Source: Bacteroidales bacterium (GTDB lineage: Bacteria > Bacteroidota > Bacteroidia > Bacteroidales > Marinilabiliaceae). From it: a stretch of 64,000 bases of DNA. A program made the position numbers and the translations under genes. The stretch is taken from the NCBI GenBank assembly GCA_024401395.1, contig JAKSLD010000014.1, positions 1 through 64,000 on the forward strand. Reading direction: 5' to 3'. Below are positions 27,377 through 36,877 of this stretch, piece by piece. How positions within the stretch are numbered: position 1 is the first letter of the stretch; every line of letters starts with the position of its first letter. Under the pieces are notes generated by a model, which saw only the letters and a program-made list of their open reading frames with translations, made no database searches and was not told the origin of the DNA.

Positions 27377-28747
27377 TTACAATTTTGTCTTCTCTAGCTT
27401 TCTGTACAAAGCATAGCGTGTTATGCCGAGAATCTCAGCAGCCTGAGTAAGGTTCCCATTGGCCTTCTCTATGGCCTTATTGATAGCAACCTTCTCCAGT
27501 TCCTCCAGATTCAAAGGAATAGTCTCTTGCTCCTGTGGCATATCTGCACCTTGACTGCCTGCTGCTTCCAGTTGGAGATCGTTTTTCCCTATGGTCTTGC
27601 CATTGGTCATCACTACAGCTCTCTCGATGGCATGAAGCAACTCTCTGACATTTCCCGGCCAAGTATGTGCCATCAAAGCCTCTTTCGCCTCATCAGTGAG
27701 AACAGGGGATTTCTTATCGTATTTCTGTGAGAACCTACTGATAAAATGTTCTGCCAACTCTATGACATCCGTATCTCTATTCCTCAATGGAGGGGTATGC
27801 AACTCTATTGTATTGATACGATACAGCAAGTCCCTACGGAAAGTACCGCTGTCTACACATTTATATATAGGTGCATTAGTAGCACATATCAATCGGATAT
27901 CAACATCAATGGTCTTCGTCGAACCGAGTCTTGTTATCTGTCTCTTCTCAATCAACGTGAGCAACTTCTGCTGCATGGCTGCCGAGAGGTTACCTATCTC
28001 ATCCATGAAAAGAGTACCGCCATTGGCCATCTCCACTCTACCTATCTTCTGACTGTTGGCTCCGGTATATGCCCCTTTCTCGTGACCGAACAATTCGTCT
28101 TCAAAAAGGTTTTCCGACAAAGAACCAAGGTCTATACTGACGAACGGCTTATCTGCCCTATTTGATGTATCATGGATATAATGTGCTATGACATCCTTAC
28201 CAGAGCCATTCTCTCCGAGTATCAACACAGAGGCATCTGTCTTGGAAATGGTAGTACACTGACTGAGCAGTGTATTAAAAATTTGCGATGAACCAATAGG
28301 CTTGCTTATACCACCCTTAACCTTTCCCGTACCTCCTCCATTGGCAGATGCCTTTCGGGAGTCGCTCAATTCCAAGGCACTTTCAACAGTAGCCAACAAC
28401 TTGTTATTGTCCCAAGGTTTAGGAAGAAAATCCACTGCTCCAGCCTTGATAGCTCGTACAGCTTTTTCTGTATCAACATACGCCGTAATGAATAATACTA
28501 CAGCGTCGGATTTAATCTCTTGTATTTTCTGCAGCCATTCATAACCCTCTTCTCCACTGATAGCATCACGCTTGAAATTCATATCGAGTAAAATGACATC
28601 AGGGTCAAGGCTTGCCATAAATTCCGGGATACGTTCAGGGTCGGAAATAACCTGAATCTTTTCCACATGACTTTTCAGTAGCATGTTCAGAGAGAGAAGA
28701 ACATCTACATTATCATCTACGATTAGTATTTTGCCGTGTTTGTCCAT
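27377..28747 (-). CDS. Sigma-54-dependent response regulator (NtrC family)
   Basis: 456 residues. Receiver domain with phospho-acceptor Asp55 (ILLDMNF) and DD at 11-12; AAA+ domain with Walker A GENGSGKD (about 175), the sigma-54 contact loop GAYTGA (about 240) and Walker B GGTLFMDEIG; C-terminal Fis-type helix-turn-helix (LTQAAEILGITRYALYRKL). It should activate sigma-54 promoters when phosphorylated by the adjacent kinase; the ABC exporter is a possible target. ATG 28747 is chosen because the predicted -7 box (28754-28761) covers the alternative TTG start at 28756. Confidence 0.93.
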   Translation of the reverse strand: MDKHGKILIVDDNVDVLLSLNMLLKSHVEKIQVISDPERIPEFMASLDPDVILLDMNFKRDAISGEEGYEWLQKIQEIKSDAVVLFITAYVDTEKAVRAIKAGAVDFLPKPWDNNKLLATVESALELSDSRKASANGGGTGKVKGGISKPIGSSQIFNTLLSQCTTISKTDASVLILGENGSGKDVIAHYIHDTSNRADKPFVSIDLGSLSENLFEDELFGHEKGAYTGANSQKIGRVEMANGGTLFMDEIGNLSAAMQQKLLTLIEKRQITRLGSTKTIDVDIRLICATNAPIYKCVDSGTFRRDLLYRINTIELHTPPLRNRDTDVIELAEHFISRFSQKYDKKSPVLTDEAKEALMAHTWPGNVRELLHAIERAVVMTNGKTIGKNDLQLEAAGSQGADMPQEQETIPLNLEELEKVAINKAIEKANGNLTQAAEILGITRYALYRKLEKTKL

Positions 28748-28753
28748 AATAGA

Positions 28754-28761
28754 CAAAGATA
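28754..28761 (-). promoter_or_regulatory. -7 box TATCTTTG upstream of the response regulator
   Basis: Perfect TAnnTTTG on the minus strand, ending 6 nt before the ATG at 28747. Transcription would start at or next to the start codon, so the mRNA may be leaderless. The nearest -33 candidates are badly spaced (15 or 24 nt). Confidence 0.45.
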
Positions 28762-28808
28762 AACGTTAAAATCAATCAAGCCTACCAAAATGTGATAATT
28801 ATTTACAA

Positions 28809-30710
28809 TCACATCTTCCCCCAGTCCTTGAGATATCGAACAGCTTGCATCAGCTGGTCTTTGTCATATTGCACGATACCAGTATCTATCTTATCGACCA
28901 GTTGCTCTATAGTGATGTTCGGATTAATTTTTACCTGCTCCAGCACTTTTGTACATAGGGTCTGAAAGGCTTCCTTGGGGTCTTTATTATCCTGCTGTTG
29001 TTTTTTTGCACGGCAGACGTCGCACATTCCACATTCCTCGGTGGTCTCCTGACCAAAATATCGGACCAACTGCACGGTACGGCATTCGGAATTATTCTCG
29101 AGATACCTGCACACAGCCTCTACTCGCGATTTCATATCAGCCTCTCGGTCGGCATACACCTCGTGAGGCAATGTCAGGAATCTATCAGCCACACGGTCGC
29201 GCAACCAATAGACATACGACATATGCTTAGAAGGATTATACGACAGCACACCCAGGCGACTAAGCTTGAGCATTCGCTCATACCACTCCTGATGCTTGAT
29301 ACCACAACGCCGGCATAGACGCTGTTCGTCTATCTGGATATATTTTGTGTAAAGACCTTCATAGGTACGCAGCAATGACTCAATGACAATATTGAGGTCC
29401 GGGTTCTGCATACGGACATTATACAACTCAGCCCCCTCCAAGAGGAACATCACACGTGCAGGGAAATCGGCATCAGGTTCATATTCCATATAACCGGCAT
29501 TCTTCAGTATCTGCAGAGAATAATGCACCTGAAGAGTAGACAAGTGGAAATTCTTGCAAAGAAGTCCGACGTTCAATTCCTGCAATACCCCTTCACCAGA
29601 GTCGACACCAATTACCTGAGTATCCCCTATCGCATTATATACTTGAAGAATTTTCTCTTTAGGAGGAAAAGCATTACGCACTTTCTGCTCGAGAATAGAT
29701 ATATCGCGCGGACCATTCAACAAGACTGAGTAGGCAGTATTACCATCACGACCTGCGCGGCCGGCCTCCTGAAAATAAGCCTCCAGAGAACTAGGGACAT
29801 CCATGTGTATTACCAATCGGACATCAGGCTTATCAATACCCATACCGAAAGCATTAGTACAAACCATCACACGGACAGTACCTTTAGTCCACAACTCCTG
29901 ATTCTGCTTTTTCTGATTACTATCCATACCAGCATGATATGGCAGAGCAGAGATACCCTGAGAATTTATGATTGTTGCATATTCGGTGGTACTAGAGCGT
30001 TTCCCAACATACAATATTGCGCTACCCGTAGTACGACGGAGCATACTTATTGCCTCCCCTATCTTATCCTGAGTATCACGAACGACATAAGCCAGATTGG
30101 GGCGCACGAAACTTGCCGAGAGAACATTTCTCTCACGAAACTCCAATCGTGTCATTATATCATCCACCACCTTCGGAGTGGCAGTAGCAGTCAGAGCCAA
30201 GATTGGAATATTTATAGGAAATACATCCTCGTATATGTCTTTAATATTAAGGTAAGAGGGACGGAAATCATATCCCCACTGAGAGATACAATGAGCCTCG
30301 TCCACCACCAGCATAGAGATATCTATCTTATTCAGCCTATTACGAAACGACTCAGACGTCAGACGTTCGGGAGCTACATACAGGAATTTGCAATGTCCAT
30401 ACATGGCATTGTCCATAATAGTATTAATCTCATTATAGGACATACCAGAATATATGGCTGCGGCGCGGATGCCGCGATGGATAAGACCATTTACCTGATC
30501 CTGCATAAGAGCTATCAGAGGTGTGATTACCAGGCACACCCCCTCCTTTGCCATAGCAGGCACTTGAAAAGTTATGGATTTACCTCCGCCAGTAGGCATC
30601 AGAGCCAGGGTGTCACGACCTTCGCCCACAGACCTAATAACATCAGCCTGTATGGAGCGGAAGCTGTCATAGCCCCAGTAATCCTTCAATATTTTGAGGT
30701 ACTTATCCAT
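28809..30710 (-). CDS. recQ: RecQ-family ATP-dependent DNA helicase
   Basis: 633 residues. Unwinds DNA 3'-5' in repair and recombination. Walker A PTGGGKS (about 39-45), DEAH box in VDEAHCISQWGYDFRPSY, helicase motifs V and VI (TNAFGMGIDKPDVR, QEAGRAGRDG), then the RecQ zinc-binding part with CRRCGIKH and CGMCDVC and a winged-helix region. No clear HRDC domain follows, as in the shorter RecQ paralogues of Bacteroidetes, so this may be the second recQ of the genome. Single gene. A TACATTTG promoter box and a perfect palindrome lie just upstream (30736-30759). Confidence 0.92.
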   Translation of the reverse strand: MDKYLKILKDYWGYDSFRSIQADVIRSVGEGRDTLALMPTGGGKSITFQVPAMAKEGVCLVITPLIALMQDQVNGLIHRGIRAAAIYSGMSYNEINTIMDNAMYGHCKFLYVAPERLTSESFRNRLNKIDISMLVVDEAHCISQWGYDFRPSYLNIKDIYEDVFPINIPILALTATATPKVVDDIMTRLEFRERNVLSASFVRPNLAYVVRDTQDKIGEAISMLRRTTGSAILYVGKRSSTTEYATIINSQGISALPYHAGMDSNQKKQNQELWTKGTVRVMVCTNAFGMGIDKPDVRLVIHMDVPSSLEAYFQEAGRAGRDGNTAYSVLLNGPRDISILEQKVRNAFPPKEKILQVYNAIGDTQVIGVDSGEGVLQELNVGLLCKNFHLSTLQVHYSLQILKNAGYMEYEPDADFPARVMFLLEGAELYNVRMQNPDLNIVIESLLRTYEGLYTKYIQIDEQRLCRRCGIKHQEWYERMLKLSRLGVLSYNPSKHMSYVYWLRDRVADRFLTLPHEVYADREADMKSRVEAVCRYLENNSECRTVQLVRYFGQETTEECGMCDVCRAKKQQQDNKDPKEAFQTLCTKVLEQVKINPNITIEQLVDKIDTGIVQYDKDQLMQAVRYLKDWGKM

Positions 30711-30735
30711 AATAACATTACAGAGAGTTACAAAT

Positions 30736-30759
30736 CAAATGTAATAATAAGATTATTAC
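30736..30759 (-). promoter_or_regulatory. recQ promoter with overlapping palindrome
   Basis: The minus strand shows TACATTTG (30743-30736), a perfect -7 box, which would start RNA near 30729, about 19 nt before recQ. A perfect inverted repeat GTAATAAT-AAG-ATTATTAC (30741-30759) overlaps the box and lies where RNA polymerase binds, as expected of a repressor site. Confidence 0.5.
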
Positions 30760-30777
30760 AATTCAGGGAATGCTCCG

Positions 30778-30832
30778 TGGGTACTGCCTGCCTATAGGGA
30801 GCATTAAGAGAGCGTTAAGGAAGTCCAAGGAG
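30778..30832 (+). repeat. 11-bp-period array G, without cap
   Basis: Units in 11-bp register: TGGGTACTGCC (30778), TGCCTATAGGG (30789), AGCATTAAGAG (30800), AGCGTTAAGGA (30811), AGTCCAAGGAG (30822). They share the period and the TAAGGA/AGTCC text of array E but lack the TTCATCG cap. The array lies between the oxidoreductase stop and recQ. Weaker than the capped arrays. Confidence 0.45.
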
Positions 30833-30851
30833 AAGAAAATCTATATTAATA

Positions 30852-32432
30852 TCAAGACTCCTTGAACAGTTCAGCTATCTTCTCAGCACACAGTTCGCCA
30901 TCCACCGCAGAAGAGACGATACCGCCGGCATAACCTGCGCCCTCGCCACAAGGGAACAGACCCTCGACAGAAGGGTGCTGCATAGTAGCAGGATTACGAG
31001 GTATACGGACAGGAGAAGAAGTACGGCTCTCGACGCCCACGACACAAGCCTCATTAGTCATAAATCCACGAGCCTGCTTACCGAAAGTCTCGAAGCCCTT
31101 ACGGAGGCGCATACCGATATGCTCAGGCAACCAAAAATGCAAAGGAGACGTCATGACACCCGGCACATAAGAACAAGGAGGGAGCTGTTGAGAAATCTTG
31201 CCCTGGACGAAATCTGCCAATCCCTGAGCTGGTGCGGTAATACCACGACCGCCATTGATATAAGCCATCTGTTCGAGTTGCTCCTGATACTTAAGGCTAC
31301 CGAGAGGCCCCTCATTCTGGAGTTCGCCGATATCCTCAGGTCTGATTTCGACCACCATACCCGAGTTAGCGAAAGGAGAACCGCGGTGAGAAGGCGACAT
31401 ACCATTCACCACCTGCTGGTCGCCCGCCGTCATAGCCGGCACGATAAATCCGCCTGGGCACATACAAAAAGAATATACACCACGGTCGGCCACCTGAGTC
31501 ACGAAGCTATAAGAAGCTGCCGGGAGATAATCGCCTCGACCCTCCTTAGAATGATACTGAATCTGGTCGATGAGTTCCTGAGGGTGTTCCACGCGGACAC
31601 CCATAGCCCAAGTCTTAGCCTCGAGAGATATACCCTTAGAGTGAAGGAGATAATAAACGTCACGAGCAGAATGTCCTGTAGCGAGAATTACTGCATCGGC
31701 ATCGATATTATCCTTGTCATTAACCACGATACCACGCACCCTACCATCCACGACCTTAATATCAGTCATCTTAGCGCCGAACAAGACCTGACCACCATGA
31801 GCGATGATAGTCTCGCGCATATTCTTGATGACTGTAGGCAACACATCAGTACCGATATGAGGGTGGGCATCTATGAGGATATCCTCCTTAGCGCCATGGT
31901 GGCAGAATACCTGGAGAATCTTATTTATATTACCACGCTTAGTCGAGCGAGTATAAAGCTTACCGTCAGAAAAAGTACCAGCGCCACCCTCACCGAAAGC
32001 GTAGTTAGACTCAGGGTTGACATTATGAGTACGACAAAGCTGAGCTATATCCACCTTACGCTTACTAACATCCTGACCACGTTCCACCACTATAGGGCGC
32101 AATCCCAGTTCCACCAGGCGAAGAGCGGCGAACAAGCCACCAGGACCAGCGCCGACGACAACGACAGGTTTAGCAGCAGACACATCCTTATAGCCAGGGA
32201 GGTCGATGACAGGATGCTCAGGTTGCTCATCTACCCACACGCCGTAAGTCAGCAAAACCAGCACCCCATGAGCACGGCGTGCATCGATAGAGCGCTTAAG
32301 CATACGGATATGCGATATGGAAGAAGACTCGACATCTGCCTCCTTTGATAGGCGACGCTGAGCGAAAGTTATGTCGGCCGTCATTTGGGCAGCCTCCTGA
32401 GGTGAGAGCGTAAGTTGTATCTCCTTGTACAT
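30852..32432 (-). CDS. FAD-dependent oxidoreductase (COG2509 family)
   Basis: 526 residues. Dinucleotide-binding motif VVVGAGPGGLFAALRL (about 91-106), a second nucleotide-related stretch around VILATGHSARDVYYLL, and a C-terminal FAD-binding end (GLFPCGEGAGYAGGIVSSAVDGELCAE). This is the pattern of the widespread uncharacterised FAD-dependent dehydrogenases with an N-terminal extension; substrate and role are not known. It is last in the operon tdk, murF-alr, recX, and starts 1 nt after the recX stop codon, so translation is probably coupled. A long antisense frame is a shadow. Confidence 0.85.
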   Translation of the reverse strand: MYKEIQLTLSPQEAAQMTADITFAQRRLSKEADVESSSISHIRMLKRSIDARRAHGVLVLLTYGVWVDEQPEHPVIDLPGYKDVSAAKPVVVVGAGPGGLFAALRLVELGLRPIVVERGQDVSKRKVDIAQLCRTHNVNPESNYAFGEGGAGTFSDGKLYTRSTKRGNINKILQVFCHHGAKEDILIDAHPHIGTDVLPTVIKNMRETIIAHGGQVLFGAKMTDIKVVDGRVRGIVVNDKDNIDADAVILATGHSARDVYYLLHSKGISLEAKTWAMGVRVEHPQELIDQIQYHSKEGRGDYLPAASYSFVTQVADRGVYSFCMCPGGFIVPAMTAGDQQVVNGMSPSHRGSPFANSGMVVEIRPEDIGELQNEGPLGSLKYQEQLEQMAYINGGRGITAPAQGLADFVQGKISQQLPPCSYVPGVMTSPLHFWLPEHIGMRLRKGFETFGKQARGFMTNEACVVGVESRTSSPVRIPRNPATMQHPSVEGLFPCGEGAGYAGGIVSSAVDGELCAEKIAELFKES

Positions 32433-32433
32433 C

Positions 32434-32934
32434 TTAACAGTCGGTATAATCTCTGTTTGACAATAAATCTTCTACAATAGGCAGTATATCATCGTAGGCG
32501 TAGCCACGAGACACTGCGAAACGGACGAGACTGGCCTTAAGTTTCCAAGGGTCAGTCTCCTTTTTAGTGCGGAGTTTAGCCTCCAGCATACTTCTAAGGT
32601 TATCATCGGTAGGCAAATCCTCCAATTCGAGCATAGCCTTAGAAATAATATCAGGCTGAATACGTTTCAACTGGAGCTGATACCTTATTTTCTGAGGTCC
32701 CCACCCACTGAAGCGGTGTTTATCTCGTACGAAATAAGTTGCAAAACGTTCATCATCGACGAAACGGTTCTCGATCAGCCAAGCTATAGCCCTTGCGCGA
32801 TCCTTCTCCTCGAGACCGTACGAAACCAGACGTTTCTCCACCTCCGAGGCGCAATGCTCACTAGCCGCACACCATTGAGAGACACGATCGAGAGCTATAT
32901 TATAATCCAAAGGCTGACGACGCTGCATAGGCAT
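32434..32934 (-). CDS. recX: RecX-family regulatory protein
   Basis: 166 residues, helical three-repeat RecX architecture (VEKRLVSYGLEEKDRARAIAWLIENRFVDDERFATYFV, then FSGWGPQKIRYQLQLKRI). RecX binds RecA filaments and restrains recombination. recA is not in the window. The ATG at 32934 overlaps the murF-alr stop codon as TAATG, which implies translational coupling between a cell-wall enzyme and a recombination regulator. A second ATG lies two codons on. Confidence 0.85.
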   Translation of the reverse strand: MPMQRRQPLDYNIALDRVSQWCAASEHCASEVEKRLVSYGLEEKDRARAIAWLIENRFVDDERFATYFVRDKHRFSGWGPQKIRYQLQLKRIQPDIISKAMLELEDLPTDDNLRSMLEAKLRTKKETDPWKLKASLVRFAVSRGYAYDDILPIVEDLLSNRDYTDC

Positions 32935-35420
32935 TATTCCATTACATACACACGTTTTACGCGGCGCCCGATACCAGTGAGTACCTCATAGCAGATAGTA
33001 CCCATACGGTCGGACATATCCCATACAGGATTCTCGTCGCCGAAGAGCTGGACATCGTCGCCCACCTTAGCCTCTGGGACATCAGTAATATCCACCATAC
33101 ATATATCCATACAGACATTACCAGCGATAGGAGCTTTCTTGCCACATATAATCACCTCACCTACGCCATTAGAGAGGCGACGGTCGAGGCCATCAGCATA
33201 ACCGATAGGCACCACAGCGATACGAGACTCCCTGTTCAGCATAGTTTTTCTACCATACCCCACAGAAGTACCAGCAGGCACTACACGAATCTGCGAGATA
33301 TAAGATTTAAGAGTTGCCACGTTACGCAACTTCCTATTATCTATAGCAGAGACACCATAGAGGCCTATACCCAGACGAACCATCTCCATCTGATGTTCAG
33401 TGAAACGCTCTATGCCTGCAGAATTAAGGATATGGCGGTCGAACTTATATCCCAAGCCCCTACTCAACTTATCAGTAGCCTCACGGAAAGAAGATATCTG
33501 CTGATTAGTGAAATCATCATGTATAGCCTCATCAGAGCCCACCAAGTGAGAAAAAGAAGAAGAGACTACAAGATGAGAGCACTCCTTAAGAGTCTTGACA
33601 AGCATATCAATCTCGTGCAAGTCGAAACCAGAGCGAGTCATACCAGTATTCAGTTTGATATGAACCGGAGCCTGTTCGATACCCAAGCGTTCAGCCTCCC
33701 TGTTATACATCAAGAGAGTTTCGACAGTAGACAATTCAGGTTCCAGATTATCGCGCAGCATAACCTCATAGCTATGCCATTCCGGATTCATTACGATGAT
33801 AGGCAAGCGGATACCCGACATACGCAGTTCGTGACCCTCATCAGCGAAAGCCACGCCAAAAGCATCTACCCCCTGAGCCTCAAGGTGACGGGCGATTTCG
33901 AAAGAACCCGTACCATAAGAAAACGCCTTAACCATTGCGAGGAGTTTAGTCTTTGGCTTAAGAAGCTTTCGGAAGTATGCCACATTATGAGCCAAGGCAT
34001 TGAGATTAATCTCCATCTGGGTACGGTTGCGGTGCATCTCCAGATGGTCGGCGATACGTTCGAAACCGAAAGAGCGAGAACCCTTGAGCAAGATAGCCTC
34101 ACCATGGAAATCGGCAGTAGACATACTACTCAAGAACTCCTCCGTATTAGCGAAGAAGCGCGAATTAGGGATTCTGCCTCTCATATATGTAGAGACGTTA
34201 CGGCCTATACAGATAAGACGAGTTACCTGTTTTTGAATTATCAGGCGTTCGACATCAGCATAAAGTTCCTCCTGCTGGCGGCGGCTCTGGAGTAGATCAG
34301 AAAGAATCAATGTTTTTGTGAGACCCTTCTTATTACCGAGGCGGTGGAGCATATCCAAAGCGATAGACAGAGAAGTCACGTCGGCATTATAAGAATCATT
34401 GATTATAGTACATCCGTTACAGCCATCCTTCTGTTGGAGTCGCATATCAATACTACGAATCTGTGTAGCGCGAGCAGCAGTTTTAGTTGGGCTTATACCA
34501 TTAGCGAGGGCATATACGACAGCCTGGGTAAGATCTTGAGCCAATGCCTCGTCATTGATATAAGGATTATCGACAGTAAGCTGATGGATATCATATTTTA
34601 CAGAAGAGATGGCGATATGAGCGCCATGTTCATCAACAGACAAATCCACCTGAAAAGTAGACTGAGGGTTACGGCCCCAAGTAATGAACTCCAGCTCCTG
34701 GTGGTGAGCAGTGAAAGAGCGATCGAGGAGAATATCATCCTTACGATAGAAAACACGTTGAGAAGATTCGCAGATAACCTTCTTCTCAGACATTTTATGA
34801 GAAAGAGAATCGAAGTTCTCCTGATGGGCATCACCTATATTAGTCCATATCACATCCTCCGGGAGAGCCATTTCGCGGAGGCGTTCCATTTCACCTGGGA
34901 GGCTGATACCAGCCTCTATTATTGCGAGATTAGTTTCCGGTTGGATAAGCAAGAGAGACAAAGCCACACCGAGTTGGCTATTATAGCTACGAGGAGAGCG
35001 GATGAACTGGACATCATCTGCGAGAATCTGAGCCAGCCACTCCTTGACTATAGTCTTACCATTAGAACCGATGATGCATACTACACGAGCCTTCATCTGA
35101 CGGCGATGCCAAGCGGCGAGATCCTGAAGAGCATGGAGAGCATCCTCCACGAGAATGAAAGTTGCCTTAGGGTAATCAGACACATGAACGTCGTGCGAGC
35201 ACAAGAACAGGCGCACACCCCTATCGTACAACTCATTGATATAGGCTTCGCCATCGTGGCGTTGACCCTTAATGGCTACGAAGAGGCAGCCATTGACATC
35301 AAACATATTACGGCTGTCGGTCAGAATAGAAGAGACAGCATTCTTAACCTGCTTAGCACCTGCCAACTCACCATGAGTAGCAGATACGATATCAGAGATG
35401 TTCAGATTCATCGTTTTCAT
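32934..35420 (-). CDS. murF-alr: MurF-Alr fusion: UDP-MurNAc-tripeptide D-Ala-D-Ala ligase / alanine racemase
   Basis: One chain carries two steps of peptidoglycan precursor synthesis. The MurF part (about 1-455) has the Mur-ligase P-loop IGSNGKT (about 117-123) and a middle domain with [12 protein letters not shown]. The alanine racemase part (about 470-828) has the PLP lysine in [10 protein letters not shown] and the catalytic Tyr in [12 protein letters not shown]. The racemase can supply D-Ala for the dipeptide used by MurF, after ligation by Ddl, which is not in the window. Such fusions are known in Bacteroidetes. Start: ATG 35420 (MKTMNL) or 35411 (MNLNIS); the frame extends to 35471 inside tdk, which is unlikely. 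The gene overlaps the tdk end by about 29 nt. Confidence 0.92.
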   Translation of the reverse strand: MKTMNLNISDIVSATHGELAGAKQVKNAVSSILTDSRNMFDVNGCLFVAIKGQRHDGEAYINELYDRGVRLFLCSHDVHVSDYPKATFILVEDALHALQDLAAWHRRQMKARVVCIIGSNGKTIVKEWLAQILADDVQFIRSPRSYNSQLGVALSLLLIQPETNLAIIEAGISLPGEMERLREMALPEDVIWTNIGDAHQENFDSLSHKMSEKKVICESSQRVFYRKDDILLDRSFTAHHQELEFITWGRNPQSTFQVDLSVDEHGAHIAISSVKYDIHQLTVDNPYINDEALAQDLTQAVVYALANGISPTKTAARATQIRSIDMRLQQKDGCNGCTIINDSYNADVTSLSIALDMLHRLGNKKGLTKTLILSDLLQSRRQQEELYADVERLIIQKQVTRLICIGRNVSTYMRGRIPNSRFFANTEEFLSSMSTADFHGEAILLKGSRSFGFERIADHLEMHRNRTQMEINLNALAHNVAYFRKLLKPKTKLLAMVKAFSYGTGSFEIARHLEAQGVDAFGVAFADEGHELRMSGIRLPIIVMNPEWHSYEVMLRDNLEPELSTVETLLMYNREAERLGIEQAPVHIKLNTGMTRSGFDLHEIDMLVKTLKECSHLVVSSSFSHLVGSDEAIHDDFTNQQISSFREATDKLSRGLGYKFDRHILNSAGIERFTEHQMEMVRLGIGLYGVSAIDNRKLRNVATLKSYISQIRVVPAGTSVGYGRKTMLNRESRIAVVPIGYADGLDRRLSNGVGEVIICGKKAPIAGNVCMDICMVDITDVPEAKVGDDVQLFGDENPVWDMSDRMGTICYEVLTGIGRRVKRVYVME

Positions 35421-35985
35421 TGAACATTTGGTAACACCTACGGCACAAAGGCTCGTAACTTTCCTTTTCACCGAGCAACACGAGGTCGCTCTGTTTGATA
35501 GTACGGTGAGAATACTGGGCTAGGCGTCCGCAACGGACGCAGATAGCGTGGACCTTATCAACATATTCTGCAATAGCCATAAGTTCCGGCATAATTCCGA
35601 AAGGTTCACCACGGAAGTCCATATCCAGACCTGCGACAATGATACGTTTACCCTCGTTAGCAAGTTTCTGGCAAACATCGACAAGTGAGTTATCGAAGAA
35701 CTGAGCCTCATCAATACCCACGACTTCGGCCTCCTTAGAAAGCTGCAGAAGTTCGAGAGAATCGTAGACCACCACAGCAGAGAGAGAAGTCGAGTCGTGC
35801 GACACCACCTCCGTTTCGCTATAGCGGTTATCCACTGCCGGTTTAAAAAGGACAACCTTCTGACGGGCGAAAGTAGCGCGACGAAGGCGTCGAAGAAGCT
35901 CCTCCGTCTTACCAGAAAACATAGATCCTGTGACCACCTCTATCCAACCAGTGCCGTTATTGGCATTCACTTGCTCCAAAAACAC
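35392..35985 (-). CDS. tdk: Thymidine kinase, type II
   Basis: 197 residues; phosphorylates thymidine for salvage. P-loop GSMFSGKT (about 21-28), Walker B-like [10 protein letters not shown], lasso-region zinc ligands [13 protein letters not shown] and CRRCYQ, all intact. Start is GTG at 35985; no in-frame ATG fits the conserved N-terminus. First gene of a four-gene operon with murF-alr, recX and the FAD oxidoreductase; its 3' end overlaps murF-alr. A divergent promoter pair lies upstream. Confidence 0.93.
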   Translation of the reverse strand: MFLEQVNANNGTGWIEVVTGSMFSGKTEELLRRLRRATFARQKVVLFKPAVDNRYSETEVVSHDSTSLSAVVVYDSLELLQLSKEAEVVGIDEAQFFDNSLVDVCQKLANEGKRIIVAGLDMDFRGEPFGIMPELMAIAEYVDKVHAICVRCGRLAQYSHRTIKQSDLVLLGEKESYEPLCRRCYQMFNENDESEHL

Positions 35986-36022
35986 TTTATTGCTATACTT
36001 AAGAGTTAGTTTTAATGCATTG

Positions 36023-36054
36023 TTTGCTATTTATAAGAATGCTCTTTATTTTTG
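36023..36054 (+). promoter_or_regulatory. Promoter of the 36107 gene and rsmI
   Basis: TTTG at 36023-36026, 20-nt spacer, TATTTTTG at 36047-36054: a complete Bacteroidetes promoter. RNA would start near 36061, giving a leader of about 46 nt. Confidence 0.65.
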
Positions 36055-36060
36055 CAAATG

Positions 36061-36095
36061 CAAAGGTAAGGGCATATTCCTATTGCTCTTGCAAA
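36061..36095 (-). promoter_or_regulatory. Promoter of tdk operon
   Basis: On the minus strand TACCTTTG (36068-36061) is a perfect -7 box; TTTG at 36095-36092 is a candidate -33 with a long 23-nt spacer. RNA would start near 36054. The -7 boxes of the two divergent promoters are only 6 nt apart, so they should compete for RNA polymerase. Confidence 0.5.
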
Positions 36096-36106
36096 AGTAA
36101 CGAATT

Positions 36107-36862
36107 ATGCGGAAAGAGACAATCATAGAAATCATTCTCTCCACAATGGAAGAGATGCGCAAACTGACAAAAACGTTTGCAGACAAGGAGAATATTCCTC
36201 AGCCTTTCATTGATTTGCTGATGACGAAATATTCTACATTGGGGAAAGAGATACAGCTACTTGAGTTCTGGAAAGAAGAGGGAGAAGCGACAAAAGAGCA
36301 AACTGAAGAGACAAAAGAAGAAAAAACAGAGTCGACAGAGGCAGAAACCGCCTCAGAACCAGTAATAATTGAGGTAATTTCCGAGCCAGAGCCAGAGATT
36401 GAGGCAGAAGAGACAAAGGCAGTTGACCCAGAACCAGCAGTAACCTCTGAGACAGAGTCAGTTACCACAACCTCGCGAGAAGCGCCTGTAGTGAACAGCA
36501 ATACAGCAAACATACAACCAGAGCCCGTACGCGAAGTTTATACTGTTAAGCAAGAAGTTCCAACCCAGCCTACGGCCCCTAAAATCGTTACTAAAGCAAC
36601 AAAGACAATCTCATCAAAAGACACGATAGAATACGGAACGCCAGTATCAGACATCCGCAAGGCTGTCGGCATCAACGACCGATTCCTATTCCAAAGAGAA
36701 CTATTTGGCGGAGACGGCAACAAACTAAACCAGACATTAGATGCCATCAATGCCTGCACCTCATTTGAGGAAGCACACGCCCTACTCAAGGCATTCGGGT
36801 GGGACGAGACAGAAGCTACGGTAGAAGGCTTTATGAAAGCAGTACACAGACGTTTCCTATAA
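36107..36862 (+). CDS. Conserved protein of unknown function with acidic linker
   Basis: 251 residues. A short helical N-terminus (1-55), then a long Glu/Thr/Pro-rich, probably disordered stretch (about 56-150), then a folded C-terminal region (about 175-251: SDIRKAVGINDRFLFQRELFGGD..., AHALLKAFGWDETEATVEGFMKAVHRRF). The C-terminal text is of a kind I associate with conserved Bacteroidetes proteins without known function; no domain is recognised with certainty. No signal or membrane segment, so probably cytoplasmic. It has its own promoter and lies 15 nt before rsmI. Confidence 0.8.
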   Translation: MRKETIIEIILSTMEEMRKLTKTFADKENIPQPFIDLLMTKYSTLGKEIQLLEFWKEEGEATKEQTEETKEEKTESTEAETASEPVIIEVISEPEPEIEAEETKAVDPEPAVTSETESVTTTSREAPVVNSNTANIQPEPVREVYTVKQEVPTQPTAPKIVTKATKTISSKDTIEYGTPVSDIRKAVGINDRFLFQRELFGGDGNKLNQTLDAINACTSFEEAHALLKAFGWDETEATVEGFMKAVHRRFL

Positions 36863-36877
36863 TCAGGCATTTAGAAT

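Noticed and set aside
30975-32348. Plus-strand open frame of 457 codons opposite the FAD oxidoreductase
   Set aside because: A shadow of the real gene; composition is His/Thr/Ser-rich without any recognisable motif. Similar antisense frames over hsdM, recQ and murF-alr were rejected for the same reason.
35421-35471. Longer murF-alr start inside tdk
   Set aside because: The extra residues have no Mur-ligase similarity and would overlap tdk by 80 nt; ATG 35420 or 35411 fits the family N-terminus.
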